Shown here piece by piece: positions 8,826-17,987 of a stretch of 64,000 bases of DNA. Location: NCBI GenBank assembly GCA_028868535.1, contig JAGWUH010000002.1, positions 97,773 to 161,772 of the forward strand. The letters run 5' to 3'. Origin of the DNA: Sphingomonadales bacterium. Lineage in GTDB: Bacteria > Pseudomonadota > Alphaproteobacteria > Sphingomonadales > Sphingomonadaceae. A program made the position numbers and the translations under genes. Within the stretch, counting starts at the first letter, position 1; each line of letters opens with the position of its first letter. The notes under the pieces are model-generated. The model was not told the origin of the DNA. It ran no database searches and was given only the letters and a program-made list of their open reading frames with translations.

Positions 8826-10763
8826 ATGAGCCACGAAGCATCCCAAGCCGCACCGACCCCTCCCGCCGATCCCGGCGACAGGGCCGCGCAGGATGGCGGC
8901 CACGGCCACCACGGCAGCCTGATCGGCCTCGCCGTCGGCGCCATCGGCGTCGTCTTCGGCGATATCGGCACCAGCCCGCTCTACGCGATGCGCGACACCT
9001 TCGCGGGGCACCATCGCCTGCCGCTGGACCTGTTGCACATCTACGGCATCGTCAGCCTGATGTTCTGGTCGATGATGGTGATCGTGACGCTGAAGTACGT
9101 CACCATCATCATGCGCGCCGACAACAAGGGGGAAGGCGGCAGCCTCGCGCTGCTGGCGCTGATCAACCAGCACGCCGCCGGCAAGCGCTGGTCGGCCGGC
9201 ATCGTCCTGCTCGGCGTCTTCGCCACGTCGCTGTTCTATGGCGATTCGATGATCACCCCGGCGGTGTCGGTGCTCGGCGCGATCGAGGGCCTCGCCGTCT
9301 ACAAGCCGGAATTCGCGCCCGCCGTCGTGCCGATGGTCTGCGTGATCCTCGCCGGCCTGTTCTGGATACAGAGCCGCGGCACCGCCAAGGTCGCCGCCTT
9401 CTTCGGCCCGGTGATGCTGTTCTACTTCGCCACGATCGCGGTGCTGGGGGGCATGAGCATCGCCGCCTATCCCGCCGTGATCGAGGCGCTGAGCCCACAC
9501 CACGCGGTCGAGATGTTCCTCGCCGATCCGCACCGCGGCTTCCTGGCGATGGGTTCGGCTGTGCTGGCGGTGACGGGCGCGGAAGCGCTCTACGCCGACA
9601 TGGGGCACTTCGGCCGCCCGCCGATCCGCGTCTCCTGGCTGGTGTTCGTGCTGCCCGCGCTGGTGCTCAACTACCTCGGCCAGGCCGCGCTTCTGGTCCG
9701 CCATCCGGCCGCGCTGGCCAGCCCGTTCTACCTGCTCGCGCCCGAATGGTTCCAGTGGCCGCTGCTCGGCATCGCCAGCATGGCCGCCGTCATCGCCTCG
9801 CAGGCGGTGATCACCGGCGCGTTCTCGGTCACCCAGCAGGCGATCCAGCTCGGCTTCATCCCGCGCATGTCGATCAAGTACACCAGTCGCAACGCTGGCC
9901 AGATCTACGTGCCGGCGATCAACTGGGCGCTGATGATCGCGGTGATCGTGCTGGTGCTGATCTTCCAGCGCTCGTCGAACCTGACCGCCGCCTACGGCAT
10001 CGCCGTCACCGGCGCGATGCTGATCGACAACTTCCTGCTCGCCGTGGTGCTGTTCACGATGTGGAAGTGGAAGCCGTGGACCGCGATCCCGCTGCTCGCG
10101 CTGTTCTTCGCGCTCGACGGTGCCTACCTCTCGGCCAACTTCACCAAGATTCCCGACGGCGGCTGGATTCCGCTGGCGATGGGCGTGGTGATCTTCACGC
10201 TGCTGACCACCTGGTCGAAGGGCCGCGCGCTGATGCGCGCCAACATGGCCGAGGATTCGATCCCGTTCGAGGTCTTCGCCAAGAGCGCCCATTCCAGCGC
10301 GATCCGCGTCCCCGGCACGGCGGTGTTCATGACCGCGGCGAAAACCGGCGTGCCCTCGGCGCTGCTCCACAACATCAAGCACAACAAGGTCCTGCACGAG
10401 CGCGTCGTCGTGCTCAACGTCGCCATCCAGGACGTCCCCACTGTGCCCGAGAGCGAGCGCGTCGCCGTCAAGTCGTTCGGTGGCGGCTTCTACCGGCTGA
10501 CGCTGCGCTACGGCTTCCTCGAGGAAACCAACGTCGCCGCCGATCTCAAGGGGGTCACCGTCTGCGGCGGCGAGGGCTTCGACATGATGCGCACCAGCTT
10601 CTTCCTGTCGCGCCAGACGCTGATCGCCTCCGCCAAGCCCGGCATGGCGATCTGGCGGGAAAAGCTGTTCTCGTGGATGCTGCGCAACGCCGCCAGCGCG
10701 ATGGAGTTCTTCGGCCTGCCCACGAACCGGGTCGTCGAACTCGGCAGCCAGGTGGAGATCTGA
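8826..10763 (+). CDS. kup: Low-affinity potassium transport system protein Kup
   Basis: A 645-residue KUP/HAK/KT family K+ uptake permease, driven by proton symport. The hallmark [10 protein letters not shown] is present near the N-terminus, followed by 12 hydrophobic segments and a hydrophilic C-terminal domain of about 170 residues. The N-terminus carries a short Pro/His-rich cytoplasmic extension. It is monocistronic, 75 bases after ccmI, with no good Shine-Dalgarno (GCGAG). It ends 64 bases before sodB. Confidence 0.96.
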   Translation: MSHEASQAAPTPPADPGDRAAQDGGHGHHGSLIGLAVGAIGVVFGDIGTSPLYAMRDTFAGHHRLPLDLLHIYGIVSLMFWSMMVIVTLKYVTIIMRADNKGEGGSLALLALINQHAAGKRWSAGIVLLGVFATSLFYGDSMITPAVSVLGAIEGLAVYKPEFAPAVVPMVCVILAGLFWIQSRGTAKVAAFFGPVMLFYFATIAVLGGMSIAAYPAVIEALSPHHAVEMFLADPHRGFLAMGSAVLAVTGAEALYADMGHFGRPPIRVSWLVFVLPALVLNYLGQAALLVRHPAALASPFYLLAPEWFQWPLLGIASMAAVIASQAVITGAFSVTQQAIQLGFIPRMSIKYTSRNAGQIYVPAINWALMIAVIVLVLIFQRSSNLTAAYGIAVTGAMLIDNFLLAVVLFTMWKWKPWTAIPLLALFFALDGAYLSANFTKIPDGGWIPLAMGVVIFTLLTTWSKGRALMRANMAEDSIPFEVFAKSAHSSAIRVPGTAVFMTAAKTGVPSALLHNIKHNKVLHERVVVLNVAIQDVPTVPESERVAVKSFGGGFYRLTLRYGFLEETNVAADLKGVTVCGGEGFDMMRTSFFLSRQTLIASAKPGMAIWREKLFSWMLRNAASAMEFFGLPTNRVVELGSQVEI

Positions 10764-10827
10764 CCCGGCACCAATCGGCCGCTCCGGCGTTCTCCTCGTC
10801 GTGTTTCACGCGCGCGAGGAAGTGCCG

Positions 10828-11448
10828 ATGCCGTTTGTCCTGCCTGAACTGCCGTACCCGAAGGATGCCTTCGGCGACACCATCTCCGTCGAGACCTTCC
10901 AGTACCATCACGGCAAGCACCACAAGGCCTACGTCGACAAGACTAACCAGCTCGCCCCCGAGGCCGGGCTGGGCGACGCCCGCCTCAGCGCGGTGATCCG
11001 CCAGGCGCGCGCAGGCGGCAACCAGCCGCTGTTCAACAACGCCGCGCAGTTGTGGAACCACAGCTTCTACTGGCAATGCCTGTCGCCCGAACAGCAGCAA
11101 CCCGAAGGCCGCCTGAAGGCGCTGGTCGACGAAGGCTTCGGCGGCCACGAGGCGCTGCTGGCCGCGCTCGAAAAGGAAGCCGTCGGCCACTTCGCCAGCG
11201 GCTGGGCCTGGCTGGTGCTCGACGGCGGCCGGCTCAAGGTCACCTCGCTGCACGATGCCGACAGCCCGGTCGCGCACGAGGGGATGCAGCCGCTGCTCAC
11301 CGTCGACGTCTGGGAACACGCCTACTACGTCGATTACCGCAACGACCGCGCCGGCCACGTCAAGGCGCTGCTGGCCAACGCGATCAACTGGGACTTCGTC
11401 GCGCAGAACCTGGACGGCAACGGCGTCAGCCGGGCCGACCAGGGCTGA
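10828..11448 (+). CDS. sodB: Superoxide dismutase, iron type
   Basis: A 206-residue cytoplasmic Fe-SOD converting superoxide to O2 and H2O2. Metal ligands are in YHHGKHH (His27), QLWNHSFYW (His), and DVWEHAYYVDY (Asp, His). The Gln in NNAAQLWNH fits the iron rather than manganese subfamily. I chose ATG 10828 over the ORF-track 10801 because GAGGAAG sits just upstream and the protein then begins MPFVLPELPYP like other family members. A strong terminator follows immediately. Confidence 0.96.
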   Translation: MPFVLPELPYPKDAFGDTISVETFQYHHGKHHKAYVDKTNQLAPEAGLGDARLSAVIRQARAGGNQPLFNNAAQLWNHSFYWQCLSPEQQQPEGRLKALVDEGFGGHEALLAALEKEAVGHFASGWAWLVLDGGRLKVTSLHDADSPVAHEGMQPLLTVDVWEHAYYVDYRNDRAGHVKALLANAINWDFVAQNLDGNGVSRADQG

Positions 11449-11454
11449 CACGAA

Positions 11455-11491
11455 AAGGGCCGCCGCTCCCCCCTCGGGAGCGGCGGCCCTT
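11455..11491. terminator. Bidirectional terminator between sodB and the convergent PuuD-like gene
   Basis: A perfect 16-bp inverted repeat (AAGGGCCGCCGCTCCC / GGGAGCGGCGGCCCTT) with a 5-nt loop, seven bases after the sodB stop. It is flanked by AAAA on the left (a T-run for the minus strand) and TTGTTT on the right. It lies between convergent genes and can serve both. Confidence 0.92.
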
Positions 11492-11523
11492 GTTTCCGCC
11501 GATGTTTCGCCCGGCTGAAGCGA

Positions 11524-12096
11524 TCAGCTCAGGTTGGCGCTCGCCATCGCATAGAGCATCGGCAGCGACAGCAGCAGGTTGGTGCGGCTGGCGGCCAGCG
11601 CGCGCGGCGCGGCGGCGGCCTTCTCGGCGTCGGTCGCCTCGATCAGGCCGAGGATCTTCTTCTGGGCCGGCCAGATGATGACCCAGACGTTGAACGCCAT
11701 GATGATCGCCAGCCACATGCCGAGGCCGATCAGGTTGACGTTGCCTTCGCCCTGGAAGGTCAGCGCCGGCACCAGGTAGTGGTTCTGCCCGGCGATCGCC
11801 AGTCCGGTGATCAGCGTCAGCAGCGCGCCATAGCGGAAGAAGAAGAACACTTTCGGCGCGATGTAGCCGGTCACGCCCTTCTTGAGCTCGGCCGGGACCG
11901 ACGGCATCGTCGGCACCTGCACGAAGTTCAGGTAATAGAGCAGGCCGATCCACAGGATGCCGAAGAACACGTGCAGCCAGTGGAACACCGAATTGACGTC
12001 GAGCGGCGCCGAGGCGCTGAAGTGGATCATCACCGCGATCGCGGCCACCAGGCCGACGACGAGCACGAGATGCAGATTTCCGAAGAACTTGGCCAT
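11524..12096 (-). CDS. PuuD-like (urate hydroxylase membrane domain) protein
   Basis: A 190-residue membrane protein with about four to five hydrophobic helices and conserved-looking features FHWLHVFFGILWIGLLYYLNFVQ and QNHYL. It resembles the membrane part of bacterial PuuD urate oxidases but has no C-terminal cytochrome c domain (no CxxCH anywhere), so urate oxidation cannot be assumed. Homologues are sometimes mislabelled as NusG-type antitermination proteins, and nothing here resembles NusG. The ribosome-binding site AAAGGGGGAA precedes the ATG. Histidines in the helices suggest heme binding, which is an inference. Confidence 0.7.
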   Translation of the reverse strand: MAKFFGNLHLVLVVGLVAAIAVMIHFSASAPLDVNSVFHWLHVFFGILWIGLLYYLNFVQVPTMPSVPAELKKGVTGYIAPKVFFFFRYGALLTLITGLAIAGQNHYLVPALTFQGEGNVNLIGLGMWLAIIMAFNVWVIIWPAQKKILGLIEATDAEKAAAAPRALAASRTNLLLSLPMLYAMASANLS

Positions 12097-12198
12097 GGGG
12101 TTCCCCCTTTCGTGTCAGCGCCGGCAGTGGTCACCGGCGCGCAGAATTGCTGTTGGCTGCCCTGCGCGGCAGCCGCCCCTTATTGGCACATTCGCACG

Positions 12199-12222
12199 GG
12201 TTGTCACCCGGTTTTGACAACC
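12199..12222. promoter_or_regulatory. 8-bp dyad between yciB and the PuuD-like gene
   Basis: GGTTGTCA / TGACAACC, perfectly inverted with an 8-nt spacer. It sits 11 bases after the yciB stop and about 100 bases before the start of the PuuD-like gene. It lacks a T-run on either side, so it may be an operator or a weak terminator. I cannot decide which from sequence alone. Confidence 0.4.
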
Positions 12223-12232
12223 GGTCGCAGTT

Positions 12233-12898
12233 CTAGCCCGCTTCGCCGCCGATATCGGTCGGCGCTTCCTCGCCCAGGCCGTGCCGCAGCAGCATCGGGA
12301 TATGTGCGAACGTGAACAGCAGCGACACCGGCATGAACAGCCACAGCTTCAGCGCGATCCAGGTGCCGAAACCGTTGTTGGCGGCATTGAAGTAGTGGCG
12401 CAGCACCTCGTTCAGCGCCGCGAAGAACAGGAAAAACCAGCCCCAGTTGCGCGACAGGATCATCCACCCGTCGTCGTCGAGCCCCTCGAACGCCGACGCC
12501 AGCAGCACCTTGAGCAGCGCCTTGCCCTTCCACACCCCCGCCAGCAACGAAAGCCCGAACAGCAGGTAGATCACCGTCGGCTTGACCTGGATCCAGAAGC
12601 TGTCGCGCAGGAACACGGTCAGCCCGCCGAACACCACGATCAGCGCCGTGGACAGTCCCAGCATCGCCGATATCCGCCGCAGCTTCCACCACGACACCGC
12701 CAGCGCCACCACCGCCGCCGCCATGAACGCCACGGTCGACCGGATCACCGCCATGACCTCGGCCACCGGCCGTTCCGGGCCGACGCCGTGGTTGGCCGGG
12801 GCATAGTGGCGATAGACCAGGAAGAACACCAGCACCGGGCCATAGTCGACCGCGAAGTTCAGCCAGCCCGCACCCTTCTTGCGCACCGTCTCGGTCAT
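12233..12898 (-). CDS. yciB: Septation/inner-membrane-spanning protein YciB (IspZ family)
   Basis: A 221-residue polytopic membrane protein of the YciB/IspZ family, linked in enterobacteria to cell-envelope synthesis and septation. It shows the family patterns FAVDYGPVLVFFLVY, KPTVIYLLFG and NEVLRHYF. I used ATG 12898 (MTETVRKK); a GTG one codon upstream (12901), used by the ORF track, would overlap the ftsY stop by four bases and is equally possible. It is the last gene of dapF-mtaB-ftsY-yciB. Confidence 0.92.
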   Translation of the reverse strand: MTETVRKKGAGWLNFAVDYGPVLVFFLVYRHYAPANHGVGPERPVAEVMAVIRSTVAFMAAAVVALAVSWWKLRRISAMLGLSTALIVVFGGLTVFLRDSFWIQVKPTVIYLLFGLSLLAGVWKGKALLKVLLASAFEGLDDDGWMILSRNWGWFFLFFAALNEVLRHYFNAANNGFGTWIALKLWLFMPVSLLFTFAHIPMLLRHGLGEEAPTDIGGEAG

Positions 12899-13839
12899 CA
12901 CGCCACCCCCGCGATCACGCGCGCGACGAGGTCGGGATCGAACGGCCGCAGGTCGTCGAGCGTCTCGCCGACGCCGATCGCGTGGATCGGCAGGCCGTAC
13001 TGCTCGGCCGCCGCCACCAGCACGCCGCCGCGCGCGGTTCCATCCAGCTTGGTCATGACCAGCCCGGTAACGCCGGCCACCTCGCGGAAGATCTCGATCT
13101 GCGACAGGGCGTTCTGGCCGTTGGTCGCGTCGAGCACCAGCACGACGTCATGCGGCGCCTCCGGGTTCAGCCGCCCCAGCACCCGCCGGATCTTGGCCAG
13201 CTCGTCCATAAGCTCGCGCTTGTTCTGCAAGCGGCCGGCGGTGTCGACGATCAGCGCGTCGGTCCCCCGCTCCGTCGCCGCCTTGACCGCGTCGAACACG
13301 ATCGACGCCGGATCGCCACCTTCCGGCCCCTTGACGATCGGCACCCCCAGCCGGTCCGCCCAGACGCCGAGCTGGCCGATCGCCGCCGCGCGGAAGGTGT
13401 CGCCCGCCGCCAGCATCACCGCATAGTCCTGCTCCTGGAACAGGTGCGCCAGCTTGGCGATCGTCGTCGTCTTGCCCGATCCGTTGACGCCGATCACCAG
13501 GACCACGTGCGGCCGCGGAAACGCCGTTACCTCCAGCGGCTTCGCCACCGGCCGCAGGATCGCCGCGATCTCGCGCGCCACCGCCAGCTTGATCGATTGC
13601 GGATCGGCCCCGCGCTCGAAGCGCTCGTCGGCCAGCCGGTCGCGGATGCGCGCGGCGGCGCGCGGCCCCAGGTCGGACAGGATCAGTGCATCCTCGAGCT
13701 CGTCGAGCTGGTCGAGCGTGAGCTTCGTCGCGCCGGTGAACGCCGCCAGGTTGAGGTTCTCGCCCAGTCGCTCGCTGGTGCGGGCAAAACCGCCGAACAG
13801 CCGCTGCGCCCAGCTCCGCTTCTCGCCGCCGTCGCTCAT
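12898..13839 (-). CDS. ftsY: Signal recognition particle receptor FtsY
   Basis: A 313-residue SRP GTPase that docks ribosome-nascent chain-SRP complexes at the membrane. The NG domain is complete: P-loop GVNGSGKTTT, DTFRAAA, DTAGRL and TKLDGTARGG. The acidic A domain is nearly absent: the N-terminus is a short amphipathic helix (WAQRLFGGFARTSERL), a compact form found in alphaproteobacteria. The start overlaps the mtaB stop by four bases. Confidence 0.97.
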   Translation of the reverse strand: MSDGGEKRSWAQRLFGGFARTSERLGENLNLAAFTGATKLTLDQLDELEDALILSDLGPRAAARIRDRLADERFERGADPQSIKLAVAREIAAILRPVAKPLEVTAFPRPHVVLVIGVNGSGKTTTIAKLAHLFQEQDYAVMLAAGDTFRAAAIGQLGVWADRLGVPIVKGPEGGDPASIVFDAVKAATERGTDALIVDTAGRLQNKRELMDELAKIRRVLGRLNPEAPHDVVLVLDATNGQNALSQIEIFREVAGVTGLVMTKLDGTARGGVLVAAAEQYGLPIHAIGVGETLDDLRPFDPDLVARVIAGVA

Positions 13840-15011
13840 GCCAGCAACCCCGCCTCGAGCTTTCCCGGAACCACCGTCACCACGTCACCTGCCCTGCTGG
13901 CGGCGGGCAAGCGCACCCGCGCGAAGTTTTCCGCATGCCCGGTCCCGTCGCGCTCGGCCAGCACCTTTTGCGGCACGCCGATCAGCGATTGCAACCAGGC
14001 CAGACGCTCGCGCGCCACTTCCGCGCGCAGCTCGGCCGCGCGGGCGCGGATCACCGCCCGCTCCACCTGCGGCATCCGCGCCGCCGGCGTGCGGCCGCGC
14101 GCCGAGAACGGAAACACGTGCCCGTGGACGATCCCCAGCGCCCTGACCGCCGCGAGGTTGGCGGCGTGGGCCTCGTCATCCTCGGTCGGAAACCCGGCGA
14201 TCAGGTCGGCGCCGACGGCGATGTCCGGCCGCCGCGCCTTCAACCCGGCCACCAGCGCCATCGCGTCCGCCGGTGCATGCCGCCGCTTCATCCGCTTCAG
14301 CATCAGCGCGTCGCCATGCTGCAGCGACAGGTGCAACTGCGGCATGACCCGCGGCTCGCCCCCGAGCAGCTCGACCAGTTCCGCTTCGACTTCCGCCGGA
14401 TCGAGCGAGGAAAGCCGCAGCCGGGGCAGGGCAGGGACGGCGTCGAGGATCGCGCGAACCAGCGCCCCCAGTCGCGGCGTTCCCGGCAGGTCGCTGCCCC
14501 ATGCGGTCAGGTCCACCGCAGTCAGCACCACCTCGCGCACGCCGGCGTCGACCGCGCGCGCGATTTCCGCCGTCACCTCGGCGACAGGCCGCGACCGGCT
14601 CGGCCCGCGCCCCTCGGGGATCACGCAGAACGTGCAGGCATGGTCACAACCGGTCTGCACTGCGACGAACGCCCGCGTGTGCCGCGCGGGCCTCGGCGCC
14701 GGCGGGCCGGCGGCGACGTTCCAGGCCCGCGGATCGAGCTTCGCGCCATTGGCGATGAACCCGTCGATCTCGGCCATTTCCGCCAGCGCCCGCCGGTCGG
14801 TTTCGGCCGCGCAGCCGGTCACCAGCAGCCGCGCATCGGGCCGCGCCCGCCGCGCCTTGCGGATCGCCGCGCGCGTCTCGCGCAGCGCCGCGCCGGTCAC
14901 CGCGCAGGAATTGACCACGACGAGATCGCGCTCGTCCCGCAACAGCGCCCGCAGGCTCTCGCTCTCCGAGAGGTTCAGGCGGCACCCCAGCGAAATCACC
15001 TCGACGCTCAC
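13836..15011 (-). CDS. mtaB: tRNA N6-threonylcarbamoyladenosine-37 C2-methylthiotransferase MtaB
   Basis: A radical-SAM methylthiotransferase of 391 residues that converts t6A37 to ms2t6A37 in tRNAs reading ANN codons. Three N-terminal Cys for the first Fe-S cluster are seen in SLGCRLN, NSCAVT and VTGCAAE. The radical-SAM cluster is GCDHACTFCVIPEGRGPSRS (CxxxCxxC). A short C-terminal TRAM-like part follows. It starts at a GTG (15011) overlapping the dapF stop; the 617-residue ORF in the track wrongly runs on through dapF in another frame. MtaB rather than MiaB/RimO is chosen from length and N-terminal pattern. Confidence 0.9.
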   Translation of the reverse strand: MSVEVISLGCRLNLSESESLRALLRDERDLVVVNSCAVTGAALRETRAAIRKARRARPDARLLVTGCAAETDRRALAEMAEIDGFIANGAKLDPRAWNVAAGPPAPRPARHTRAFVAVQTGCDHACTFCVIPEGRGPSRSRPVAEVTAEIARAVDAGVREVVLTAVDLTAWGSDLPGTPRLGALVRAILDAVPALPRLRLSSLDPAEVEAELVELLGGEPRVMPQLHLSLQHGDALMLKRMKRRHAPADAMALVAGLKARRPDIAVGADLIAGFPTEDDEAHAANLAAVRALGIVHGHVFPFSARGRTPAARMPQVERAVIRARAAELRAEVARERLAWLQSLIGVPQKVLAERDGTGHAENFARVRLPAASRAGDVVTVVPGKLEAGLLA

Positions 15012-15820
15012 GCCGCGTAGTCCGCGCTCTCGAAACTGCCGCGGAAGCTTTCGCTGGCGGGGCCGGCCATGACGATCACCCCGTCCTCGCGCCAGGTGAT
15101 GCGCAAGTCGCCGCCGGGCAGGCTCACCGTCACCGCGCGATCGCACAGCCCGCGCCGCATCGCCGCCACCGCCGTCGCGCAGGCGCCGGTGCCGCAGGCG
15201 AGCGTCAGCCCGGCGCCGCGCTCCCACACGCGCAGCCGGATCGCATCGCGCGCGGTCACGCTGGCGACGTTGACGTTGACGCGCTCGGGAAACAGCGGAT
15301 CGGTCTCGATCAGCGGCCCCAGCCGGTCCAGTTCGACCGCATCGCAATCGGCGACGAAGAACACCGCGTGCGGATTGCCGACATTGACCGCCACCGGGTT
15401 CTCCAGCGCCTCCCAGCCCACCGGCATCGCCAGCGTGTCCATCGCCCAGGCCAGCGGGATCGCGTCCCAGTCGAAGCGCGGCCGGCCCATCTCCACCGCG
15501 ATGCCCCGGCCGTCCGGCGCGGAATCGAGGATTCCCGCCAGCGTCTCGATCCGCGCCGCGCGGCCCAGCAGCAGCCCCACCGCCCGCGTGGCATTGCCGC
15601 AGGCGGCGACTTCGCTGCCATCCTGGTTGAAGATGCGCATGGCAACGTCGGCCCGCGCCGACGGGCCGATCACGATCAGCTGGTCGCAACCGATTCCGGT
15701 GTGCCGGTCGGCCAGCGCGCGCGCCAGCGCGGCATCGATCGCCGGCAGCGGCTGTTCGCGGCCGTCGAGCACGACGAAATCGTTGCCCAACCCGTGCATC
15801 TTGACGAAGGAAACGCGCAT
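15008..15820 (-). CDS. dapF: Diaminopimelate epimerase
   Basis: Interconverts LL- and meso-diaminopimelate for lysine and peptidoglycan synthesis. The 270-residue protein has the N-terminal KMHGLGNDFVV signature and both catalytic cysteines, in VAACGNATRA and LACGTGACAT. It is first in a tightly overlapping operon with mtaB, ftsY and yciB. No clear promoter is seen in the 55 bases to the next gene. Confidence 0.97.
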   Translation of the reverse strand: MRVSFVKMHGLGNDFVVLDGREQPLPAIDAALARALADRHTGIGCDQLIVIGPSARADVAMRIFNQDGSEVAACGNATRAVGLLLGRAARIETLAGILDSAPDGRGIAVEMGRPRFDWDAIPLAWAMDTLAMPVGWEALENPVAVNVGNPHAVFFVADCDAVELDRLGPLIETDPLFPERVNVNVASVTARDAIRLRVWERGAGLTLACGTGACATAVAAMRRGLCDRAVTVSLPGGDLRITWREDGVIVMAGPASESFRGSFESADYAA

Positions 15821-15875
15821 CCGCGCGCTCTAGTAGCCCGCGCGCGCCAGGTCCAGCCCGCCGCCGCTGTTGCCG

Positions 15876-17600
15876 TCAGGCCGCCGCCGTGGCGTCGCCC
15901 CGGTCGCGATTCTCGCCCCGATTCTCGCCGCGCGTCTCGCCGTCGGGAGAAGGGGGCGGGGCAGGGGCCGCCGGCGCCGCCATCAGGTCGCGCTGCGCCA
16001 GCATCGCGTTCACCATGTCGGCCGGCACCGGCCGTCCGTAGAGATAGCCCTGGCCCTTGAAGTTGCCGATCTTCTGCAGCTTCTCCAGCACCTCGCGGCT
16101 CTCGATCCCCTCGGCGGTGATCGGCAGGCCGAACCCTTCGCCCAGTGACTTGATGGTGTGGACGATCGTCTCGCTCTCGGCGTCATTGGCCATCGTCGTG
16201 ATGAAGCTGCGATCGATCTTGATGCGGTCGAACGGCAGTGACTTCAGCTGCGACAGCGAGGAATAGCCGGTGCCGAAATCGTCGAGGCTGATGCCGATGC
16301 CCTGGTTCTTCAGGCTGGTGATCAGCGTGTGCACGCCCGAGATGTTCTGGTGCAGGCAGGTCTCGGTAATCTCGATGTCGAGCCGGCTGGGCGGGAAGTT
16401 GGCTTCGACCAGCAGCTTCAGCAGCTTCTGCGCGAACCACGGGTCGCGCAGCTGGATCGGCGAGATGTTGACCGACAGCGTCAATTGCGGCGCCCACTCG
16501 CGGGCATCGCGCAGCGCCTGCGCGATCACCTGCTCGGACAGCTCGCCGATCAGCCCGATTTCCTCAGCGATCGGGATGAACACCTCCGGCCCGACCAGCC
16601 CGAGCTGCGGCGAGTTCCACCGCGCCAGCATCTCGAACCCGGTGAGCTCGCCGGTGCGCAGGTCGATCTGCTGCTCGTAGTAGGGCACGAACTCGCCTTG
16701 CGTGATGCCCCGCCGAAGCGCGCTTTCCAGCTCGCTGCGATAGCGGATCTCGCTCTCCATCGTGCCTTCGAACCACAAGTGCCGGTTCCGGCCGTTCTTC
16801 TTGGCCTGGTACATGGCAATGTCCGCCATGTGCAGCAGCGTGGCGGCGTCGATCGGCCCGTGGTTGAGCTGGTTGCGGCAGTCGCTGCGGGTCAACCCCA
16901 GCGAGACGGTCACCTGCCCGCGGAACTCGCCGACGCGCACCGGTGCGGACACGGCACGGATGATGCGCTCGGCCAGCCCGTCGACGATCTCCGGGCGATG
17001 CGGGTCGATCGAGACCACGCAGGCGAACTCGTCGCCGCCCAGCCGCGCCAGCAGCGATCCGGCCGGCAGCACCTCGCCGATCCGCCGCGCGCACTCGACC
17101 AGCAACTGGTCGCCGACGGCGTGGCCGTTGAAATCGTTGATCTGCTTGAAGTTGTCGAGGTCGATCATGATGAAGGTGGTGACCTCGCCCCGCGCCTGCG
17201 CCTCGGCGATCAGGCGGTCGGTCAGCGGGCCGATCGAGCGCCGGTTCAGGCACCCGGTCAGGGCGTCGGTCTCGGCCAGCAGCCGGGCCTGCTCCTCGGC
17301 CAGGCGATGCTCGCGCACCTCGCGCGAAAGCTGCTCGTGCCGGCGCCATCCCAGGATCAGCAGCGCGATGTTCAGCAACAGCGCGTTGGTCAGCAGCCGG
17401 TCCGGCCCCATGCCCAGCCCGGCGGCGGAGGCGACGATCCCGCCCAGCACCGTGCCGCCGTTGCCGACGAACAGGATCGTCGCCGCCGCGGTGACGCCCA
17501 GCAGCAACAGGTCGCGCTCGCCATGACGGCCGCGCACCTTCCCGGCGAGCGCGCGCGCCGTCCGGTCGGGTCTGGGCTTGTCGATGCCGGCCACGTCCAA
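15876..17600 (-). CDS. Membrane GGDEF/EAL protein (c-di-GMP turnover)
   Basis: 574 residues. Two N-terminal membrane segments (about 31-63 and 69-85) are followed by a linker helix, a GGDEF domain (intact GGDEF at 188-192, no RxxD inhibitory site ahead of it) and an EAL domain from about 305. The EAL signature reads EML (FEMLARW), keeping the metal-binding Glu. Other phosphodiesterase residues are visible: NISPIQL, ITETC, DDFGTGYSS, KIDRSF, TAEGIE and KGQGYLYGRP. The protein may therefore still cleave c-di-GMP, or be bifunctional. The tail is low-complexity (ETRGENRGENRDRG). It is monocistronic. Specific input signal unknown. Confidence 0.92.
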   Translation of the reverse strand: MDVAGIDKPRPDRTARALAGKVRGRHGERDLLLLGVTAAATILFVGNGGTVLGGIVASAAGLGMGPDRLLTNALLLNIALLILGWRRHEQLSREVREHRLAEEQARLLAETDALTGCLNRRSIGPLTDRLIAEAQARGEVTTFIMIDLDNFKQINDFNGHAVGDQLLVECARRIGEVLPAGSLLARLGGDEFACVVSIDPHRPEIVDGLAERIIRAVSAPVRVGEFRGQVTVSLGLTRSDCRNQLNHGPIDAATLLHMADIAMYQAKKNGRNRHLWFEGTMESEIRYRSELESALRRGITQGEFVPYYEQQIDLRTGELTGFEMLARWNSPQLGLVGPEVFIPIAEEIGLIGELSEQVIAQALRDAREWAPQLTLSVNISPIQLRDPWFAQKLLKLLVEANFPPSRLDIEITETCLHQNISGVHTLITSLKNQGIGISLDDFGTGYSSLSQLKSLPFDRIKIDRSFITTMANDAESETIVHTIKSLGEGFGLPITAEGIESREVLEKLQKIGNFKGQGYLYGRPVPADMVNAMLAQRDLMAAPAAPAPPPSPDGETRGENRGENRDRGDATAAA

Positions 17601-17751
17601 ATCCTTCGTTGCACCAGCCTGCAGGTCTAGAGGGATGTCGTGAAAGTCGGGTTAATTGCGGACGAAGCCTGCCGTCCCCGCGCCTGCGCGCCCGTTTTCC
17701 GCGGGTTTCCGCCACGAATCACGGGTCGTGCAACATTCGTGCATTGCCCGC

Positions 17752-17780
17752 TTGCCACCTGCGGAAACCCTCTCTATAGG
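17752..17780 (+). promoter_or_regulatory. Promoter for tRNA-Pro
   Basis: TTGCCA at 17752-17757 and TATAGG at 17775-17780 with exactly 17 bases between them, about 40 bases ahead of the tRNA. The match to a housekeeping sigma-70 pattern is good for this GC-rich genome. Confidence 0.6.
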
Positions 17781-17821
17781 CGCGCTCCTGCCCCGCGCAC
17801 CACTTCGGTGGGGCGCCCGGT

Positions 17822-17898
17822 CGGGGAGTAGCTCAGCCTGGTAGAGCACTGTCTTCGGGAGGCAGGGGCCGGAGGTTCGAATCCTCTCTCCCCGACCA
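17822..17898 (+). tRNA. tRNA-Pro (CGG)
   Basis: The acceptor stem CGGGGAG pairs with CTCCCCG, with C1-G72 as expected for tRNA-Pro. The anticodon arm CTGTC/GGCAG encloses TTCGGGA, anticodon CGG. The T-loop is TTCGAAT. Discriminator A and an encoded CCA close the gene at 17898. Confidence 0.96.
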
Positions 17899-17987
17899 AC
17901 TTCGCTTGATCGCGCCCGCGGCGCGGTTATGGCATCGCAGATCGGTCCGGCGCATCGCGCGCCGGCCGATGATCCCGGGAGGGGGCG

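Noticed and set aside
8624-10996. 790-residue plus-strand ORF
   Set aside because: Out-of-frame shadow over ccmI, kup and sodB.
11524-12096. NusG-type antitermination protein
   Set aside because: The product is a multi-helix membrane protein; no NGN or KOW features.
17903-17987. Mg2+ riboswitch ahead of mgtA
   Set aside because: The gap between tRNA-Pro and mgtA is only 90 bases and shows no recognisable M-box or mgtA leader fold.
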